The notes: generated by a model not told the origin, from the letters alone. Positions 46,201-57,705 are shown, counted from the first letter of the stretch. The stretch is DNA of 64,000 nucleotides from Diogma glabrata (GCA_963693315.1 OY856187.1:79062796-79126795); one strand, 5' to 3'. Numbers and translations: made by a program.

Positions 46201-46941
46201 CCGACAGGTACTAACAGATATATACTTACAATCCAATGCGACTTGACAAAATATGTCGAAGCAATTCCGCTAGAAAATAAAGAGGCAAAGACTATAGCTA
46301 AAGCACTAGTGGAAAAGTTCATTTTGAAATACGGACATTTCAAAATTCTAAAGACTGATATGGGCACTGAATTCGTAAATGAAATCATGAAACATGTATG
46401 TTCATTTTTTTCAATTAATCATGTAACTTCAACACCATACCATCATGAAACACTTGGTTCCATCGAAAGGAATCACAGAGTTTTAAATGAGTATTTACTT
46501 TCGTTTACACATGATTACAATTGGGAAGACTGGATTCCGTACTTTGTATTTTGTTATAATATAACACCACACCCTGACACGGGTCATTCTCCTTACGAAC
46601 TAATTTTTGGTAAACTAGCGTCGTTACCAACAGACGAAAAATTCATAACAAGTGCACCAGTATATAATCTTGAGGACTATGCTCAAGAATTGAGATTTCG
46701 TTTGCAACATGCAAACAATAAAGCCAATGAACTTCTACATCTAGCTAAATTAAAGCGTAAAGTCATATACGATCAAAGAGCAAACCCTTTGGACATTAAA
46801 GTTGGAGACTCAGTTTGGTTAAAAGCAGGTGATCGCAAAAAATTGGATACACCTTATTCAGGACCTTATGAGGTCGTAGATATTAAAGAAACTAATGTTA
46901 AGATAAGAAAAGGAAATATGATAAAAGAAATTCATAAATAG
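43234..46941 (+). CDS. Gypsy Pol: protease, RT, RNase H, integrase
   Basis: 1235 residues counted from a GTG. The frame is open from 43111, so expression by -1 frameshift from gag is expected rather than a separate start. Protease FLIDTGADISLLK near 13-25. RT from ADNNPVYIKNYRLPQ near 268, with LDLTSSFHQIEL near 365, LPFGLKISTNSFQR near 390 and YVDDIIIFG near 426. RNase H: VTTDASNYALGAVLSQG near 572, EKELLAIHWA near 612, VTDHRSLVSLF near 640. Integrase zinc site: HNTPHAGGHSG with CEVCARN. Catalytic residues: SMDAVGPL, KTDMGTEFVN and HHETLGSIERN. C-terminal VGDSVWLKAGDRK module. All catalytic motifs are intact. Confidence 0.96.
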   Translation: MKIHTSITDGFRTFLIDTGADISLLKINKINKSINVNDDRCRIKGVTSEETFSLGTTRAILNLENDDVEQEFHLIDENFPLETDGILGRDFLHKNYCKIDYDTYTLSAHVNNEENKLPMLTKLDKEEGLTVPARSQVIRRVQIRRTEDIVVLNHEIEEGVYIANTIVPVEGIAHIKILNTKEYDVTIRRLTPKVQPLKNYHILRMSKNKGKLSAEQRYNKILKELDLEGLEEQARNSIKEICKEFSDIFHLEDEQLTANNFYKQNIPLADNNPVYIKNYRLPQAHMDEINKQVDKLLKEDVVEPSVSPYNSPLLIVPKQNGTEDKWRLVVDFRQLNKKIVDDKFPLTRLDDILDNLGRAKYFSTLDLTSSFHQIELEEESRPLTSFSTNKGHYHFKRLPFGLKISTNSFQRMLTIALAGLETEAFLYVDDIIIFGCSLKHHNTNLIKTFNRLREYNLKLNPKKCNFLKTEVTYLGHLITNEGVRTDPRKYDVIKNYPTPVNADETKRFTAFCNYYRRFIPNFAEIAKPLNNLGKKNVTFEWTNECKQAFSTLKEKLINPPIIKYPNFEEKFIVTTDASNYALGAVLSQGEIGKDLPISYASKSLNKHEINKPVIEKELLAIHWAINFFRPYIYGRKFIVVTDHRSLVSLFTYKNPSSKLTRIRLDLSDYDFEIVYKQGKINTNADALSRIKIDSEILKAMIPTTTVNIVTRAMKRKEDMKRIEENSITGMNEGGQPYTWNCTSISEVRNIKNLRFININSLQYKFNNTDVLYSENPHMNYGFVQEKHVKKTRGSINNKAPKHKSLDNINENNISIDKNEVIVTFSENPHIDFGFMLEKLIWKMKEENIEKLALKTDDEIFTRVKINEFKEIFTELQSELNKNDKQTNLRILIYEAPLKINDSDKMIEIIKEFHNTPHAGGHSGVRRTITKIKQRYTFKNLNKLVKNYVNRCEVCARNKQIRNIREKLTITETPKTSFEIISMDAVGPLRPTGTNRYILTIQCDLTKYVEAIPLENKEAKTIAKALVEKFILKYGHFKILKTDMGTEFVNEIMKHVCSFFSINHVTSTPYHHETLGSIERNHRVLNEYLLSFTHDYNWEDWIPYFVFCYNITPHPDTGHSPYELIFGKLASLPTDEKFITSAPVYNLEDYAQELRFRLQHANNKANELLHLAKLKRKVIYDQRANPLDIKVGDSVWLKAGDRKKLDTPYSGPYEVVDIKETNVKIRKGNMIKEIHK

Positions 46942-47673
46942 TAGTTTAATCAATGAGTGAATAATGAAGTAGTTTATTCTCAAGCAAAAGTTTAAAATTT
47001 GAGCGAGGCACGAGCGAGAATTTTAATTTGCGAGAGAATAAAATTCATTATTCACGAATCGATTACAATACTTTATTCTCTGACAAAGATTTTATTATAA
47101 AAAAGAATTGTGTATTATAAAAAATAAAAACATTTTCTTCAATTAAAACAATAAATCTTTATTGTTTTAATTGATAAATCAAATTTCTTAATAAAAAAAC
47201 CCTGATGATAAAAAACGCCCTTCTCATACAATCAACCAAGTTCAACTAAACGAAATAAGAGAATTACTCAAAATTTGATTTTTGAACAAAACTTATCAAA
47301 GCAATTGTGATTATAATTTGAAAATAATTTTAATGAAATCAAAACAATTTGACCAATTGGAATCATACCAATTGAATAAAATGTTCATTAGGCAATAGGT
47401 TAAGTTCATTAGGCTATAGGTTAGAAAACAATACAATAATACATACTATTATTATCGAAAAAACATACAAATAAAGCTGATATAATTAAATGGAAGAGAA
47501 TAAAATAGATTAAAGAAAAACATTCCCAAATAGAATTTAAAAAAAAACTGATACGAATTAAAATGAAAAGATTTATAATAACATTTATTAAATTAAAATG
47601 TTTCAAATTGTATATTTAGCGCAAAAATTCATTTGATTTACAAAATAAATTTTTGTTTAGGAAAGTGGGGGGA
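46942..47673 (+). other. Gypsy 3' untranslated region and polypurine tract
   Basis: No env-like frame is seen. A palindromic GC-rich block lies at 46995-47045 (GAGCGAGGCACGAGCGAG). The polypurine tract AGGAAAGTGGGGGGA at 47659-47673 abuts the 3' LTR. Confidence 0.75.
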
Positions 47674-48550
47674 TGTACTACATCTCAAATGTACCCACTA
47701 ACTTCCAAATAAAACTTTGATGAAAAACAATCATAAAACTAAAAAACAACAAACATAATAACAAATTATTACTCATGATAGTAAAAGCCAAATGCATTTT
47801 ACACATGACGTAGAAACTAAATTAAAAAATATAAATCAAATTTTTTATTACTTTCATAACTGACCATAACAAATGTAAAACATATAAACGAAATAATAAT
47901 ATGGGTCAGATTCAATTTCATAACATAAAAAAAGTGTGTGAAGAAAATATAATACTAAAAGATATCATGTGACACTTTTTAATTGTTTTATATTCTTTTA
48001 ATAATTATTCCTTTTTGATGAATAAACAAATTTTCATATATAAATATTTTTAAGTATTTTAGTAAATAAGAATCGATAAATTTTATTGAATTTGGTGGGA
48101 GAATAGATTTATAGTAAATAAAGAAATTGTTTTTATTTTGTAATTGGGGAAATGAATTATGTAAAATATTTTAGGTATATATAGAACGAATTGATTGAAT
48201 AAAACCCAGACTTAATTTTGAATTTAAATAGATCGTTTTTATTTTCGAATTAATTCTCGACGTTCCGAATTGCTCTTGAAGCCAAAGGAACTAACAGAAA
48301 TGAGATAGAGCGAATAGCTTAATTGTTAAAGTTCTATTGATTTTCTGGGACTGTTCTACGACAGAAAGACGTACTCGACCCAGCTACAAATATATATCTG
48401 TAGGAAAACGATTTCTTAAGTTTTCCTGCCATCAATCGCAGCACCCAGCATAAGTTCAAATGAATCACAATTTTGAACACGACTTCGATATATATATCAA
48501 GAATATCAATAAGAGCTTCGAAGATGATATAAAATCACGAATACATTATA
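47674..48550 (+). repeat. Gypsy 3' LTR
   Basis: 877 bp, nearly identical to the 5' LTR. It contains the start of the small leader ORF (ATG at 48460), which here would run into BEL sequence. Confidence 0.95.
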
Positions 48551-49485
48551 GGTGTAGTCTTTACACTTGTAGAGTGACGAGTACAGGCAAGTATTGATTC
48601 TAAAGCATCAGCGCGGTCATTTAAGAATTTAAAAAAATCTTTAAGATCTGGAAAGTCTTTGCTAGAGGATGCTTGTGCCCAAATTTTTTGACTTTCAATG
48701 TCTAGTTTATTTAGAAGCATAAAAATTAGCCATGGATCACGTGATTCTGCCTTAGTACCTAGTGCTTTTAGACCCCGGACTTTTTCATCAGACGTATCCA
48801 ACAATTTTCTAATATTGAGTGCATCAGCGCTTTTGATTGATGGTTGATCAATAAATGATTTAATGAACGCATTTACTGTATGTTTCTTATGATCGTATCG
48901 CTGGCATAATTTTTGAAAAGCTTCTAAGTAGCTTGCGTCACTAACCGGAAGATGATTCAATAAACTAGCGGCTTCACCTTTTAAAAACGATTTTAAGTAC
49001 TGGAACTTCTGAACTGGCGTAATATTTTGATTTGAATGTATGGTACTATTAAAAAGATCATAAAACGATTGCCATTCTGTATAATTTCCACTACAAGGAG
49101 GAATCTGTATCTTCGGCAATTTGACGTCGGACTGCGTAGACGATGATGTATCAAGAAATGAACAAGTATTCGATAGTCCATGTTTACGAATCCATTGATT
49201 TAAGGTTGAGTACACCAAGAAATACTTTTGTTCAAAATCCGTTATTTCTGAGGGTTCATTTTCATCCTTATCAAAAATTTGACTTTCTACTTTAGAAAAC
49301 TGACTTAAATAACTTTCAGCAGATGACATACGCACCTTTAAATCTTCAACCTCCGTAGTCATAGTTATAGTTTCCAAATAATTCACAAGTCCAGTCATAC
49401 GGCCCTTCAGGCTTGTGCGCGTTGCTTTTAAACTTTTAAGACTAGTACCCATATTGAGTAGTAAAATGAATTTGAAATTTTTCAA
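48551..49485 (-). pseudogene. BEL/Pao Gag N-terminal part (DUF1759-like)
   Basis: About 310 codons. Residues 12-110 are helical (SLKSLKATRTSLKGRM); MGTSLKS at 49452 is a likely native start. The DUF1759 core has LPKIQIPPCSGNYTEWQSFY near 125, LKGEAASLLNHLPVSD near 170, then YDHKKHTVNAFIKSFIDQP near 195 and WLIFMLLNKLD near 250. It is cut by the gypsy 3' LTR; the last residues of the open frame are gypsy-derived. The frame is continuous with 38243-39429 across one copy of the 4-bp target. Confidence 0.9.
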
Positions 49486-50080
49486 ATAAATTAAATGACT
49501 GTTTTTTAATAGTTTTTAAAGGGTTTTCTCAAAATCACAGAATTTCAATTAACTAATTAAATATAAACACACTATATTGTTTAATAAATATCGTCCCGCT
49601 CTAAAATAATCATTCAACACTTGATATTACCGCTATATATCATATCCCGTAGCACAATACCGTTAATCAATATTTAAAGCTCACACATGTGAATTTACGT
49701 GGCTTCTAATTCAAATAATTATTTAAACAATTTATAGTTTATATATGCATATATATAGTGCACTTTTACAATAATTATAACTTTCTTTTTAAAATATCTT
49801 TTTCTAATATTGGCTTTTCGCTCACAAAATGTATATATAAAAGCTCAATAAAGTTCACCAAATTTAATATATTAATAAGTATATAATTTCATTAGACACA
49901 AAAACAATAAAAATGAAATTATACGTATCTTTTTATATGGCGACTCACTTTAAAGATCCAATAATTTGTATGCTTTATCTGAGTTCACTGCAATGTCTCA
50001 CGTTAGCATCACTTTATTTTTCGCGCCCGAAATTCACTAAAAGTTCTATGTGGTTTGCAAAGCACCAAAAGTTCTTTAAA
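49486..50080 (-). other. BEL leader (5' UTR)
   Basis: AT-rich, between the primer-binding site and gag. A 72-codon plus-strand frame at 49913-50131 crosses the LTR border and is not a gene. Confidence 0.6.
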
Positions 50081-50101
50081 AATCCGGCTCGAAGGACCAA
50101 A
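50081..50101 (-). promoter_or_regulatory. BEL primer-binding site
   Basis: On the minus strand, directly after the 5' LTR, TTTGGTCCTTCGAGCCGGAT resembles the 3' end complement of a tRNA, as in other BEL elements. The tRNA is not assigned. Confidence 0.7.
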
Positions 50102-50610
50102 TGTTCGATTAGCAAACTCAGTGGACTGTAACACTATTCGAATATTAGAAATTACCACACAAAACTAATTTCGCTAAAAACAAAGCCAATAAATTAATTG
50201 AACACATGAGATAAGTTTAAATTTTGAACTCAGAATGATTTTATTTTTAATATAAATTTTCCTTTTATCAAATTATTATTGATGACAATTAATTTTAAAA
50301 CAAGTTTCAATTAAACATTATAACATACAAAAAAAATTAATGCAAAAAACTGTAACAAACAGTTGCTTTTGAAATTTTCAATTTTGTCATCAGTGCTTGG
50401 TTTACAAATGTTAATCATTGAATAATTTTATTTTTACAAAATTTAGGAAATCAAATCAACTTACATTAAAAAATATTAAGAAAACATTACAATGCAAAGT
50501 TAAACAAAAAATTAAAGAATCAATAATATAATAGCCGTAAGTCTATCCTTCTATACGAGCATAACGGATATCTTATCTATCCTTTAGTCTATAGATCAAA
50601 TATAGATCAA

Positions 50611-50740
50611 ATTGGTATATTGGTAGCGCGCTCGACTGATGATGTATAGATTGTAAGTTCGAAACCTGAATTTTGCGAATTTTTTTTATTTTTTTTTTTA
50701 AATAACATTAAAATTATTGTTTTTTTACACACTCTTATTT
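50611..50740 (+). repeat. tRNA-derived SINE inside the Helitron
   Basis: Box A TGGTAGCGCGCTCG and box B GTAAGTTCGAAACC (an exact GTTCRANNC match) lie about 30 bases apart. A T-rich segment and the tail AAATAACATTAAAATTATT follow. It is related to the SINEs at 13.3 and 14.5 kb and has the best-preserved box B of the three. Confidence 0.7.
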
Positions 50741-52186
50741 TATTCATATTCATACATACATTTCGTTTTACGATAATGCAGTTTTTAAATTTTTATTTTA
50801 AATAACATTAAAATTGTTTTTTTTTATTCATAAATTCATTATTTTCTTTAAATAACTTTAAAATTATTGTGCTTTTTTATTTTATTATTCACGAATGAAT
50901 TCATATAAATAAATAATTCATATATGTATATGTATAAATAAAACTTATATAAAATTTTGTTTTTGGATACTTAGAATTATCGATAAAGTAGTTCTTTAAA
51001 GTTAGTTAAAAAGTTAAGTTATCTTTTGCCACAATTTGTTCAAATTAAAATCATTAAAATCATTTCGATATTTACATTTCGAAGGCAGTGCTAAAAATCA
51101 TATAATAGTGGTTTCCGATAATTATTTGCCATAATTTCATTCCTGTGAACTAAATTAAGGAAAAACAAAAACTACTATTTGAGTATGTATTTCTCTTGCA
51201 ATATAACAGCTTTATCATAAAAGATCGTGTGACGTCATTTTGTTTAGTTATGAATGTTATAGAATGCATTTAGGGGATTTTATTTTTTTATTTTAATTAA
51301 GTTACATAATACATATATTTATAATTTTTGTTGATGTTTTATTAATAAAACCTTTTTTATTTTGAATTAGTCACAAGATATGTAATATTTATTATGAAAA
51401 ATAGATCGAATTTTTTTTAAAGGAATAATAACCTTTTTTTAAAGGAATAATTTTTACATTAAATAGTAAAGTTGGTAGATGGTTTTTATAATAAGTTTAT
51501 TAAAAAAGAAAAGAGGAAACAAATTGATGAAAGTACATGATTAAAGGTCTATTTCCTCACTTTTTGACACAACATTTCGTAAAATAATTGCGCTATTATG
51601 GCAGGACCAGAACCAGAAAATTGTTCTTTAGTACAGCGAACATAACAGCATAGAAAAATATAGATTTTTAACAATTTTTAAAAACAATGTAGGTTGAAAA
51701 CATTTGATATTTTTATACAAAAAACAGTTTAGGTTATAATATACATTTTCAAACATTAATAATTTAAACCGATTTAATAAAATGAGCTTTAAGAAACTCA
51801 GTACGAAATTTCGTTGTCATTGTCGGTCGATGTATAAATGTAAAAATGTCGATGTCGATGTAAAAATCATAGGATATTTTTTTCCATCATTATTTTTGCA
51901 TAGCTTCATTTTCTGTAAATAAAATATAGAAGAACAAAAGCTGCTATTTCAGTATTTTCTTATTATTATTATTTTCAACCATTTGTCATTGATCGTATAA
52001 AAATTTATCGTTAACCTTACGATGGTTTTTGTAGAATTATAGTTAAGCAGAAGGTACACACAGAATAGATTAGAAGAGGTTGGATTATGATGGATAGTAC
52101 TTAGTAGTTGTATCAAAGCCGGATGAAAAGAGCAAGAGTGTATTGGTGTGCGTAGGGAGGGAGAAAGGAGGGAGGGGCGGGTGTGT

Positions 52187-52204
52187 GGGGGGGGGGGGGG
52201 GGGG
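52187..52204 (+). repeat. G18 homopolymer near Helitron 3' end
   Basis: Eighteen consecutive G, preceded by a G-rich purine stretch from about 52150. It could form a quadruplex and abuts the 3' hairpin. Length may be affected by sequencing error. Confidence 0.85.
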
Positions 52205-52287
52205 CGGAGCCCGCGGGATACCCCCTAGTATTATAATAAATGATTTTGATTGTAGGATCTAAATTTATTGCGTATTGGAACAGAATC

Positions 52288-53160
52288 GTTATAAATTTTT
52301 GCAAATGAGTTTGAAAATACCTAGTTTATCAAAAAATGCTAGTCGAAATTTTTTAATTTATTACATTTCCCACAGGAACCGTTTTACTGAAAAGCTCATA
52401 TTTCAAAATTTAATTTTATTATGTTGAAAAGTACTACAGATAATACATTCTGAAGGAAAAACTAAAAGATTCACTAAAAGATTCTTCTGGTATACTTGAT
52501 GAAAAATTTAAAGATACTACATTAAAACCAGACAGATATTCCTTATACAAGGAGAGGATGTGATTTTTCGTATCTGTTTATGTTGATATCTTAGATTAAC
52601 ACCAGTCCAAGACGGTGTATCCGAAAGCTCTATGGATTTAGTTTTTATCATACTAAATTATATGCAGATATGAAGGAAGACAGGCAATTGTGATGAACAG
52701 GTCAAGTGTAGGTAGGTTAAAATAAATATTTGTACTGTTCATACTTTGTTGGTTTTATTTGAAACTTACATATATATCAAGTATTAACTAAATCAGATAT
52801 CACAGTTTATTAAATTTTAAATACAACACGTGTTTGACCATTCTAATTTTTTTCATTTGTAGGTTTTACTCTCTTAAACGTTTTTTAGAAAACAATAAAA
52901 GTGATTTGCCCTTATTCAAAAAAAATTAACTACCGTCCCCAAAACAAGCATGAATTTAATTAAACAACAAAAGGTTGTCTTAAGCCATCTTAAAATTATT
53001 CTTTCCAACCTTTTGTTCAAGCCTTCACAAACATGTTGACAAAGCTTTAATTTTTCTTTTATTTTCATTTTCGAGAATGATCCTTTCAGTTTAAAATAAA
53101 AATATAAAGTTAATTTCTTTGAACTTCTTTTCCATAAATTTTGAAAATTGAAGTACATAT
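52288..53160. other. AT-rich spacer, nothing recognised
   Basis: An 80-codon minus-strand frame at 52916-53158 has no recognisable motif. Confidence 0.45.
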
Positions 53161-53204
53161 TCTGAAAGACCTAAGTATTACATTCATGAGCTAAAATGTT
53201 AATT

Positions 53205-53600
53205 TCATTTGTGACAGACATGACATCAAGATACATTGGAGCACATTTCATATAGAAAATATTTTTTGAAGATTTTTTTTTTTTTACAAAAGTGTCTATG
53301 TCTAAGTTATTACATACTAAAGTTTCCAAATTTTAAGTTGTAAAGTTTTTGAATAAAAAATTTAAAACTCACTGTGACAGACATGACGGAGAATGGACAA
53401 ACATTTTTGTGGCCTCTACAAAACTTCAAAACTCTCTGAATTTTCTGAATATTTATTTGTGAGATTTTTTTATGGGATTAGTTAGGGTTCCATCTAGTGC
53501 CATGTATTTCTATATAAGAATTGAAAAGTAACTTTTTCGTGTGTAAATTTTTTATCGTGTGACAGACATAACAGGTAATTTGTGACGGACATGACAGCTC
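53205..53600 (+). repeat. Subterminal TGTGACAGACATGACA repeats
   Basis: Four copies, two with single-base changes (ACATAACA, ACGGACAT), spaced 24 to 186 bases apart. The same motif occurs on the far side at 59018 and 59185 in the same orientation. Confidence 0.75.
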
Positions 53601-53701
53601 TGAATATTCTACTCAAAAATCGAAGAGAAACAAACTAAATGATAATAAATCTTTAAGATCTCATTATATATTAAACATTTATTAAAATTTAAACATATAA
53701 T

Positions 53702-55160
53702 GAATTATAATTTATAATAACCACGTTTTAACAATGTAGGTGCAATGTCAATAGTCTGAACAATTTGGTCTGTATTGTACCATACAGCATCATTTTCATT
53801 TTTGAATTTGAACCTTCCGTGAGTTGATGTATGAATTAGGCATTTTATTAGATGCGGGCCGCTACAACTCTCTAATATTATTCCATGAAATTTTTCACCA
53901 TCATAAACTACTTGAACCCATTGACCAATGCTAATACTTCCAACACTTGATGTAGTTGTAACAGCATATACAGAGTTACTTTTATTACAGACATCTTTTA
54001 ATATGCCTGTGTGAAAATTGAATTCTTTTATTTCTTGACCACCACTTGTCATACTGCATTGTACAATACCTGGTTGGAATGATTGAAAGGAGTGAAGATT
54101 TCTGGTGCCTGAAACACTGTAAATTTCTCTATTTGCTGTCTTCCAAGTGTCTTCCAGCGTTTTTTTTTATTTTCACACATCTTTGGAAGCAGCATGTAGA
54201 ATATTTTTGTTTCGACATATTTTTTTGCCTTAGTGGCAAAACTTAAGGAAGTTGTTGGATCAATTTTTCGACCCTTTACAACATCCCTGATTCGTCTTTT
54301 AACTGTACCACCTATTCCATCCATGCAACCTTTGCCATGCCATGAGATGTGGCTGAGAAATTCCACTTCATAATTCCAGGTATCCCGCTTAGTGTAAAAA
54401 TCAATCAAATAGTGTAAATTTTTGCTTGAAGTGTACCATCTGATTGAAATTCTATGTTTTTTATTTGAAAATCAGGATAATTGCTTTTGAAGGAATCAAC
54501 TATCATTTTGTTGAACATTACAACTGCATATTTACCGTGGTGTAAGTAATCAGAAACTATTACATATGGCTCCGATTTTATCAGTTTTTGGGATGATGTT
54601 TCCTCATAATGGCAAAAGTATATCATTGCAGTGTATAACGTGAAGCTTTTGTTTTCCCAGTGGGCAGATCGAATTTCGTCTTGGTAGGTGTCGGTGTAGT
54701 TTTCGCTGAAGTCAATCTGCATTAACAGTGTTTCTAGTGGAAGATTCTTTTTTAAGTTGTCAAAATATGTAGCCTGTGTTCGCTTAATGTAGACATGCCA
54801 CAAGAAATACACCAATTGGCTCTCCAAAACATATAAGGCTTCATTAAGAATTTCATGTTTGGAATTCTTGAAAATACGATTGTCTTCTGATTTGGACCAT
54901 TGCTTGTAATATACCTCTTCATCTAAAGTTTCAGGGGTATCGAATTAACCATTTCCTTGCACAATTTTAAATTGCCACATACACTACATTTTTGTAGCAT
55001 GCATTTTTCATTTTCATCTTTGCATACTATTTTTGTCATCAATTTTGTAGTGCTGTTCGGCAAAAATTAAAATGCACAAACATAGATTGTCTGGTGTTTC
55101 ACTTCTCAAACAAACATGCTGGGGACGCAATTCAGAAAACTTCGTAAATCCAATTTTTTC
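53702..55160 (-). pseudogene. Transposase-like protein, C-terminal two thirds, broken
   Basis: Three frames joined by frameshifts near 54827, 54407 and 54050. From the N-terminal side: a cysteine-bearing stretch near 54970-55030 (CMLQKCSVCGNLKLC), MQIDFSENYTDTYQDEIRSA near 54690, YVIVSDYLHHGKYAVVMFN near 54540, IEFQSDGTLQAK near 54430, SWHGKGCMDGIGGTVKRRI near 54320, and a basic C-terminal domain. The motif order DFSEN - QSDG - HGKGxxDGIGGTVKR is known to me from unannotated invertebrate transposon proteins. It looks like an RNase H-fold DDE/D transposase. I do not assign a superfamily. Confidence 0.55.
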
Positions 55161-55161
55161 T

Positions 55162-55684
55162 GGCGTTTACATCCTTTGAGGGATTTTGCCGTCTGTGCAA
55201 TCAGCTTCCAATCATCTCGTTCCATGACCAGTTGACCTCAGTTTCGACATCCTATATCACGAAGGTCTTGGATGATGTCATCACGCCAGCGTTGTCTAGG
55301 TCTTCCTCTTCAGCGAACACCAGCTGGTTGTTGTTGGGATGCTTTTTTAATCATTCTGTCTAATGGTGCTCTTTCTACATGACCAAACCATCTAATCCGG
55401 TTAGATTTAATGAATCCGATTACATCGCAGCCTCCAAGAAGCTGTCTGATTTCATGATTCATTCGGATTCTATACTGATTTTCAGCAACTTTACATGGAC
55501 CATAAATTGTTCGTATGACCTTCCTCTCGAATGTTGAGAGAATTCTACAATCGGAGGAAGTCAGTGTCCAGTTTTCGCTTCCAAATGTAAGCGCAGGTCG
55601 GATTAATGCTTTGTAAAGTGTGAGTTTGCACGACTGCGAAAGATGTTTGGATCGCAAAAGTTTTGAGTATGCGTAGAAAACTCT
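55162..55684 (-). pseudogene. RTE-like LINE, 3' part (minus copy)
   Basis: Homologous to the C-terminus of the plus copy (LRSKHLSQSCKLTLYKALIRP, then ILSTFERKVIRTIYGPCKVA, NRIRWFGHVERAPL). The 3' end is GGATGTAAACGCC on the minus strand at 55162. It is continuous with 57035-57705 before the plus copy was inserted. Confidence 0.85.
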
Positions 55685-57034
55685 TGTTCCGCTACATAAG
55701 AAAGGTGACCGTTTAAAGTGTGAAAATTATCGTGGCATCGCACTGTTGAACACTGCATATAAAATACTAGCTAATGTTGTACTTGCTCGACTCATCCCGT
55801 TCGCCGAATCTATCATCGGTGACTATCAGTGTGGTTTTCGTCCCAACCGCTCAACCACAGATCAATGTTTTACATTAAGGATGATTCTGGAAAAATGTTG
55901 GGAGTACAACATCAGCATTCACCAGCTCTACGTTGATTTCAGGCAAGCATATGATAGTATCATCCGCGACAACCTCTGGTCCGCACTCATATGCCTTGGT
56001 ATCCCAGAGAAACTTGTTTCTCTGTGTAAACTCACAACATCGGGATCAAATTGTAGAATAGTAATCGAAGGGTCAGTTTCTGATCCTTTCGATATAACAT
56101 CAGGTGTTCGACAAGGTGATGCACTCGCGCCCGTACTATTTAATTTGGCGCTGGAGTACGCGATAAGAAAAAGCCGAATTGAGACACAAAACTGCATATA
56201 TAACAAGTCTAGTCAAGTTCTTGGCTACGCAGATGATATTGTGCTTCTCGGACGTAGAACAAGCGATATTAAGGATAGTCTCTCTCAGCTTGAAAGAAAT
56301 GCTAAACGGCTTGGATTATGCATCAACACCAGCAAAACTAAAGTGTTAACAACATCTAAGAACATACCTCCCGGAAATCTGGATACTGGCGACTATGAAG
56401 TGGAACGCGTGGAAAACTTCAAATACCTCGGGTCTGTAATAACATCGTCAAATGACATGCAGGCAGATATCAAAGCCCGTGTCTCTGCCGCATACAGAGT
56501 TTTCTACGCATACTCAAAACTTCTGCGATCAAAACATCTTTCGCGGTCGTGTAAACTCACACTTTACAAAGCATTGATACGACCTGTGCTTACATTTGGA
56601 AGTGAAAGCTGGACACTGACTTCCTCCGATTGTAGAATTCTATCAACATTCGAGAGGAAAGTCATACGAACAATTTATGGTCCATGTAAAGTTGCTGAAA
56701 ATCAGTATAGAATCCGAATGAATCATGAAATCAGACAGCTTCTTGGAGGCTGCGATGTAATCGGATTCATTAAATCCAACCGGATTAGATGGTTTGGTCA
56801 TGTAGAAAGGGCTCCATTGGAAAGAATGATAAAAAAAGCGTCCCAACAACAACCAGCTGGTGTTCGTCGAAGAGGAAGAACCTAGACAACGCTGGCGTGA
56901 TGACATCATCCAAGACCTTCGTGATATAGGATGTCGAAACTGGGGTCAACTGGTCATGGAACGAGATGATTGGAAGCTGGTGGCACAGACGGCAAAATCC
57001 CTTCATGGGATGTAAACGCCAGAGAGAGAGAGAG
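55685..57034 (+). mobile_element. RTE-like LINE (plus copy) inserted in the minus copy
   Basis: 5'-truncated, ending in TGTAAACGCC followed by an (AG)n tail. It is flanked by AGAAAACTCT at 55675-55684 and 57035-57044, a 10-bp target duplication. It carries the RT frame at 55746-56885. Confidence 0.9.
55746..56885 (+). pseudogene. RTE-like reverse transcriptase fragment
   Basis: 379 open codons. The homology begins at 55685 with a KKGDRLKCENYRGIALL-type RT start. Motifs: [44 protein letters not shown], and LGYADDIVLLGR near residue 160 (active site). The thumb and C-terminus include VENFKYLGSVI and RIRWFGHVERAPL. A 1-nt frameshift near 56877 throws the last ~48 codons (QRWRDDIIQDLRDIGCRNW) out of frame. 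The endonuclease is missing, so it cannot move on its own. Confidence 0.88.
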
Positions 57035-57705
57035 AGAAAACTCTGTATGCGGCTGAGACACGGGCTTTGATATCTGCCTGCATGTCATTTGGCGATGTTA
57101 TTACAGACCCGAGGTATTTGAAGTTTTCTACACGTTCTACTTCATAGTCGCCAGTATTCAGATTGCCGGGAGGTATATTCCTGGATGTTGTTAAAAGTTT
57201 AGTCTTGCCGGTGTTAATGCATAATCCAAGTCGTTTAGCATTTCATTCAAGCTGAGAGAGACTATCCTTAATATCGCTTGGTCTACGTCCGAGAAGCGCA
57301 ATATCATCTGCATAGCCAAGAATTTGACTAGATTTGTTAAATATACAGTTTTGTCTCTCAATTCGGCTTTTTTTATCGCGTACTCCAGCGCCAAATTAAA
57401 CAGTACGCGCGCGAGTGCTTCACCTTGTCGAACACCTGATGTTACATCGAAAGGATCAGAAACTGAACCTTCGATTACTATTCTACAATTTCATCCCGAT
57501 GTTGTGAGTTTGTTGTGAGAAACAAGTTTCGCTGGAATACCAAGGCATGTGAGTGCAGACCAGAGGTTGTCGCGGATGATGCTATCATATGCTTGCTTGA
57601 AATAAACGGTGAATGCTGATGTTGTACTCCCAACATTTTTCCAGAATCATCCTTAAGGTAAAACATTGATCTGTGGTTGAACGGTTGGGACGAAAACCAC
57701 ACTGA
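57035..57705 (-). pseudogene. RTE-like LINE, RT core (minus copy)
   Basis: Minus-strand pieces in shifting frames correspond to [20 protein letters not shown] down to the region before LRSKHLSQ: SGVRQGEALARVLFNLALE, QILGYADDIALLGR, NIPPGNLNTGDYEVERVENF. It is 5'-truncated at 57705 within the transposase gene. Frameshifts lie near 57600, 57480 and 57250. Confidence 0.85.

Larger units (their letters stand above)
50520..52228 (+). mobile_element. Non-autonomous Helitron, 1709 bp
   Basis: It starts with TC (TCAATAATATAATAGCC) and ends with CTAG (TACCCCCTAG). A GGGC-GGA-GCCC hairpin lies about 13 bases before CTAG. It is inserted precisely between A and T with no target duplication. Comparison with the uninterrupted LTR at 34871 shows that removing it restores GAA|TATTATAATAAATG exactly. 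No Rep/helicase frame is present. It contains a SINE and an 18-base G run. Confidence 0.92.
50102..52282 (-). repeat. BEL 5' LTR, interrupted by a Helitron
   Basis: Positions 50102-50519 and 52229-52282 together match the 472-bp LTR at 34456-34927. The intervening 1709 bp is the Helitron. Confidence 0.93.

Noticed and set aside
46071..46388. Minus-strand hydrophobic ORFs in gypsy pol (also 45570-45944, 42175-42483)
   Set aside because: Shadows of the pol and gag frames.
46942..47673. Envelope gene of an errantivirus-type gypsy element
   Set aside because: Only about 730 bp between pol and the 3' LTR, with no long frame, signal peptide or membrane anchor.
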